Shown here piece by piece: positions 61,876 through 64,000 of a stretch of 64,000 nt of DNA; the first letter of the stretch is position 1; the number at the start of each line of letters is the position of its first letter. The DNA lies in NCBI GenBank assembly GCA_030549335.1, contig JAUKPH010000017.1, positions 3,403,001-3,467,000 of the forward strand, in the 5' to 3' direction. The position numbers and the translations under genes were made by a program. A model generated the notes under the pieces. The model was not told the DNA's origin. It was given only the letters and a program-made list of their open reading frames with translations, and ran no database searches. Source of the stretch: Pontederia crassipes. Lineage: Eukaryota; Streptophyta; Magnoliopsida; Commelinales; Pontederiaceae.

Positions 61876-64000
61876 AGTAAAGGTATGATGCAAATACTTT
61901 TTACCGATTTATTCTGCTTGGAGTATTCACTATATATTAACATTGTTTCCCACTAGGTTGTAAATCTTACGGAAAAATTGTCTCCCCTTTAATCTCCACA
62001 GGATGTTGAGTTGGTGTGCTGCGATGATGCTCGGGCGATGATAAAGCACATGAAACTAAGGGCCTAATTATTTATTTTTCTTACATTCTGCATTTATGAA
62101 CCTTTGATGTAGTTATTATGACACTTATATTTTGAGACCATGTAGTAATTCTTCACCTTTTGCGTTTCTTCTTTATTTATATCCTTTCTTTTGCTCACAT
62201 GTCATGTATGTTGATCGAGTCATGGTCAAATTTATAGTCAAGGCCATGGCATTTGTAGCGTCGGTCTTCGTCACGTGACAGGAGTCGATTTGGGAACATT
62301 ACATGCAAAATACGCACAAAGAACGAATTGGAGGTCAATATACGCAGGACCCAAAGAATTTCCAAAGCTGGAAGAACTCTTATGTCTGAGATTCCTTAAC
62401 ATACATTAGGATTGCAACGTCTAAAAAAAAGAGAAAGAGGATGCTGCCACTTAATGCTCATTTAAATCTAGCAGTACACTGGTATTAAAACCTCACTTAA
62501 GTCCCAATTTATATAAACCACACTTAAGTCCCAACCTATATAAGCCTAACTTTATGTCCTAAAAACTCACTCTTACCTAATCCCTTTTCCTGCCTTCAAC
62601 AACCCCAAATTTTTACAAAAAAAGAAGATAAGAAGGGAGGAGGAGATGGAGCATCAAGCTCAGGGAGAAGGAAGAAAATTAGAAGATGATTAAGGAAAAG
62701 TTAGGAGGGAAAGAGGAAGGAGAAAATATGGTTAGAGTTTTAACTTAAGGTATGCTTGAGTGGATTTAAATTTTTAATCTCACCTGAATGATCATTTGTG
62801 TGCTTGGATTAAGGTCCTTAGAAATCATATTGATTATTAAAGTTAGGAGATTAGGGCTCATTTTGATCCATGATTATGCTAGGACTAGTGTTCTATGTTC
62901 TATTCATAGTTAAAATTTAAGGATTATTTGCATCAATTATTACTATTACATTGAACAAAATGTACTTATCGGACGAATGCTTGTCATCTCATAATTGTTT
63001 ACCTATTGTTACTTAGTCATTTGTCTCTTCTATGATGCTTAGTTGTTTATGTCTCAAAGATGCTTGATGTCATTATGACTACTCTTTAGTTGCTAATGGT
63101 GTGAAAGATCGATTTGTAACAACCCCATATGCATTGTAATGGTTGGAGATTATCCAAAATGGTGAAAAGTAATCTCATAGGCCATGACATGGAGGTCACA
63201 ATCGTGATGTGTCATTGTGCCATCGTTACTTCATTGTAACGTGGCATAATTACAAAAGGGCATGAGTTTCTCTTCTTGCTCATGGTCGTCGCGTACTAGT
63301 AATGGTCTGTAACTCATGGTGTTGTGAAGTGATTTTACCTCATGCCATGATGTAACGATGCGTGAAATAAGGCAAGAGGGACATTGTTCCTTTGTCACGG
63401 TTGTTACAACATCGTAATGGGCAGTGACTCAATGGTTTCCCGACTTGTAATGGGGCGTTATTTATGGTGTGAAGGATTCATTTTCTTGGGCATGACCTTT
63501 TGTGACCTTGTAATAAGAAGTGGCTTAGGGAGCAAGGAAACTTACGGACATTATGATGTGAGTCGTGAAAGGTGTTACATTATTGTTACTAGGTTGTAAG
63601 GGGTTATTATAGAGGACATTATCATTATTACACGTGACATTGTGTGTCACGAATGTCAAATACATTTCATGACCCGTGAAACTCAGTCCAAAATGGACAT
63701 TCTGTCAGATCGTGCAAACCATAGCAATCCCAATCAAGTCGTAGTGCACTTGTACAACCTATAGCAAGGATGCTATGGAACACACTTTTTTGTTGACTTT
63801 CTACTGGTAAAGAACCTTTTTGTGCTCGAGAAATCATAGCGAGCCTTTGAGCTAGCTCAGTGAACATTAATTGATGTTCGAAATATTTATTTATACCCTA
63901 ATTCAAATGCGAACTAACTATTGTGAAAAGATGATGATTATTAGGACTAAATTGATTATTGTGACATATTGCTCTCACTTAGGCACGTAATGCATGGACA
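61876..64000. other. AT-rich intergenic DNA to the window end
   Basis: No supported gene. Between 63100 and 63620 GTAATGG, GTAACG and TGTCACG-type motifs recur irregularly, which may mark another LTR-like repeat continuing beyond the window. Short frames (63384-63599, 63667-63867) have no recognised domain. Confidence 0.4.

Overview
This window is nuclear DNA of a flowering plant. The host genes have short exons with GT/AG introns, or are intronless PPR type, and they sit in AT-rich DNA crowded with nested transposable elements typical of plants. The PPR gene starts very GC-rich and becomes AT-richer downstream, a gradient common in monocots, so a monocot is my best guess (inference only).

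Layout. 1-2.2 kb: remnant of a SIRE-like Copia element whose LTR carries an array of a GGTCGACC palindrome. 2.5-3.7 kb: decayed GC-rich LTR-like DNA. 4.45-5.97 kb: two Mutator-like MITEs nested one in the other, each with a perfect 9-bp target duplication. 6.6-14.9 kb (minus): the mRNA export factor gene RAE1, 11 coding exons, 348 aa, with a third Mutator-like element in intron 8 and several tandem duplications in its introns. 15.6-16.9 kb: a hAT-like non-autonomous element. 18.4-19.0 kb: tandem repeat. 20.7-29.2 kb: an inverted-repeat element split by a decayed Tekay/Del-like Ty3/gypsy element. 29.6-31.5 kb (plus): an intact intronless PPR gene, probable orthologue of Arabidopsis At1g03560.

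31.8-43.9 kb: a broken copy of a PRAF-type gene (PH-RCC1-FYVE family). It has been entered by two short RTE-tailed elements, an RTE LINE with a 12-bp target duplication, and a very young, whole-looking Copia element with two LTRs that look identical. 44-45 kb: two partial Mutator-like ends. 46.3-46.8 kb: an RNase H-like fragment of an L1-type LINE. 48.9-60.7 kb (minus): a young Athila-like Ty3/gypsy element. Its LTRs and both non-coding flanks are packed with variants of the palindrome TTACGGCCGTAA. 60.8-61.9 kb: a patch that looks like mosaic organelle DNA (23S/26S rRNA and ccsA pieces), bracketed by a 75-bp direct repeat. The remainder to 64 kb is AT-rich DNA with no gene I can support.

Only RAE1 and the PPR gene are confidently functional host genes. 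A small multi-exon candidate gene at 32.4-33.35 kb is unresolved. The observations most worth a second look are the palindrome arrays in the Athila-like element, the AT rather than GT donor after RAE1 exon 2, the RTE-tailed short elements, the nested Mutator MITEs with a C-rich core, and the organelle patch with its duplicated flanks.
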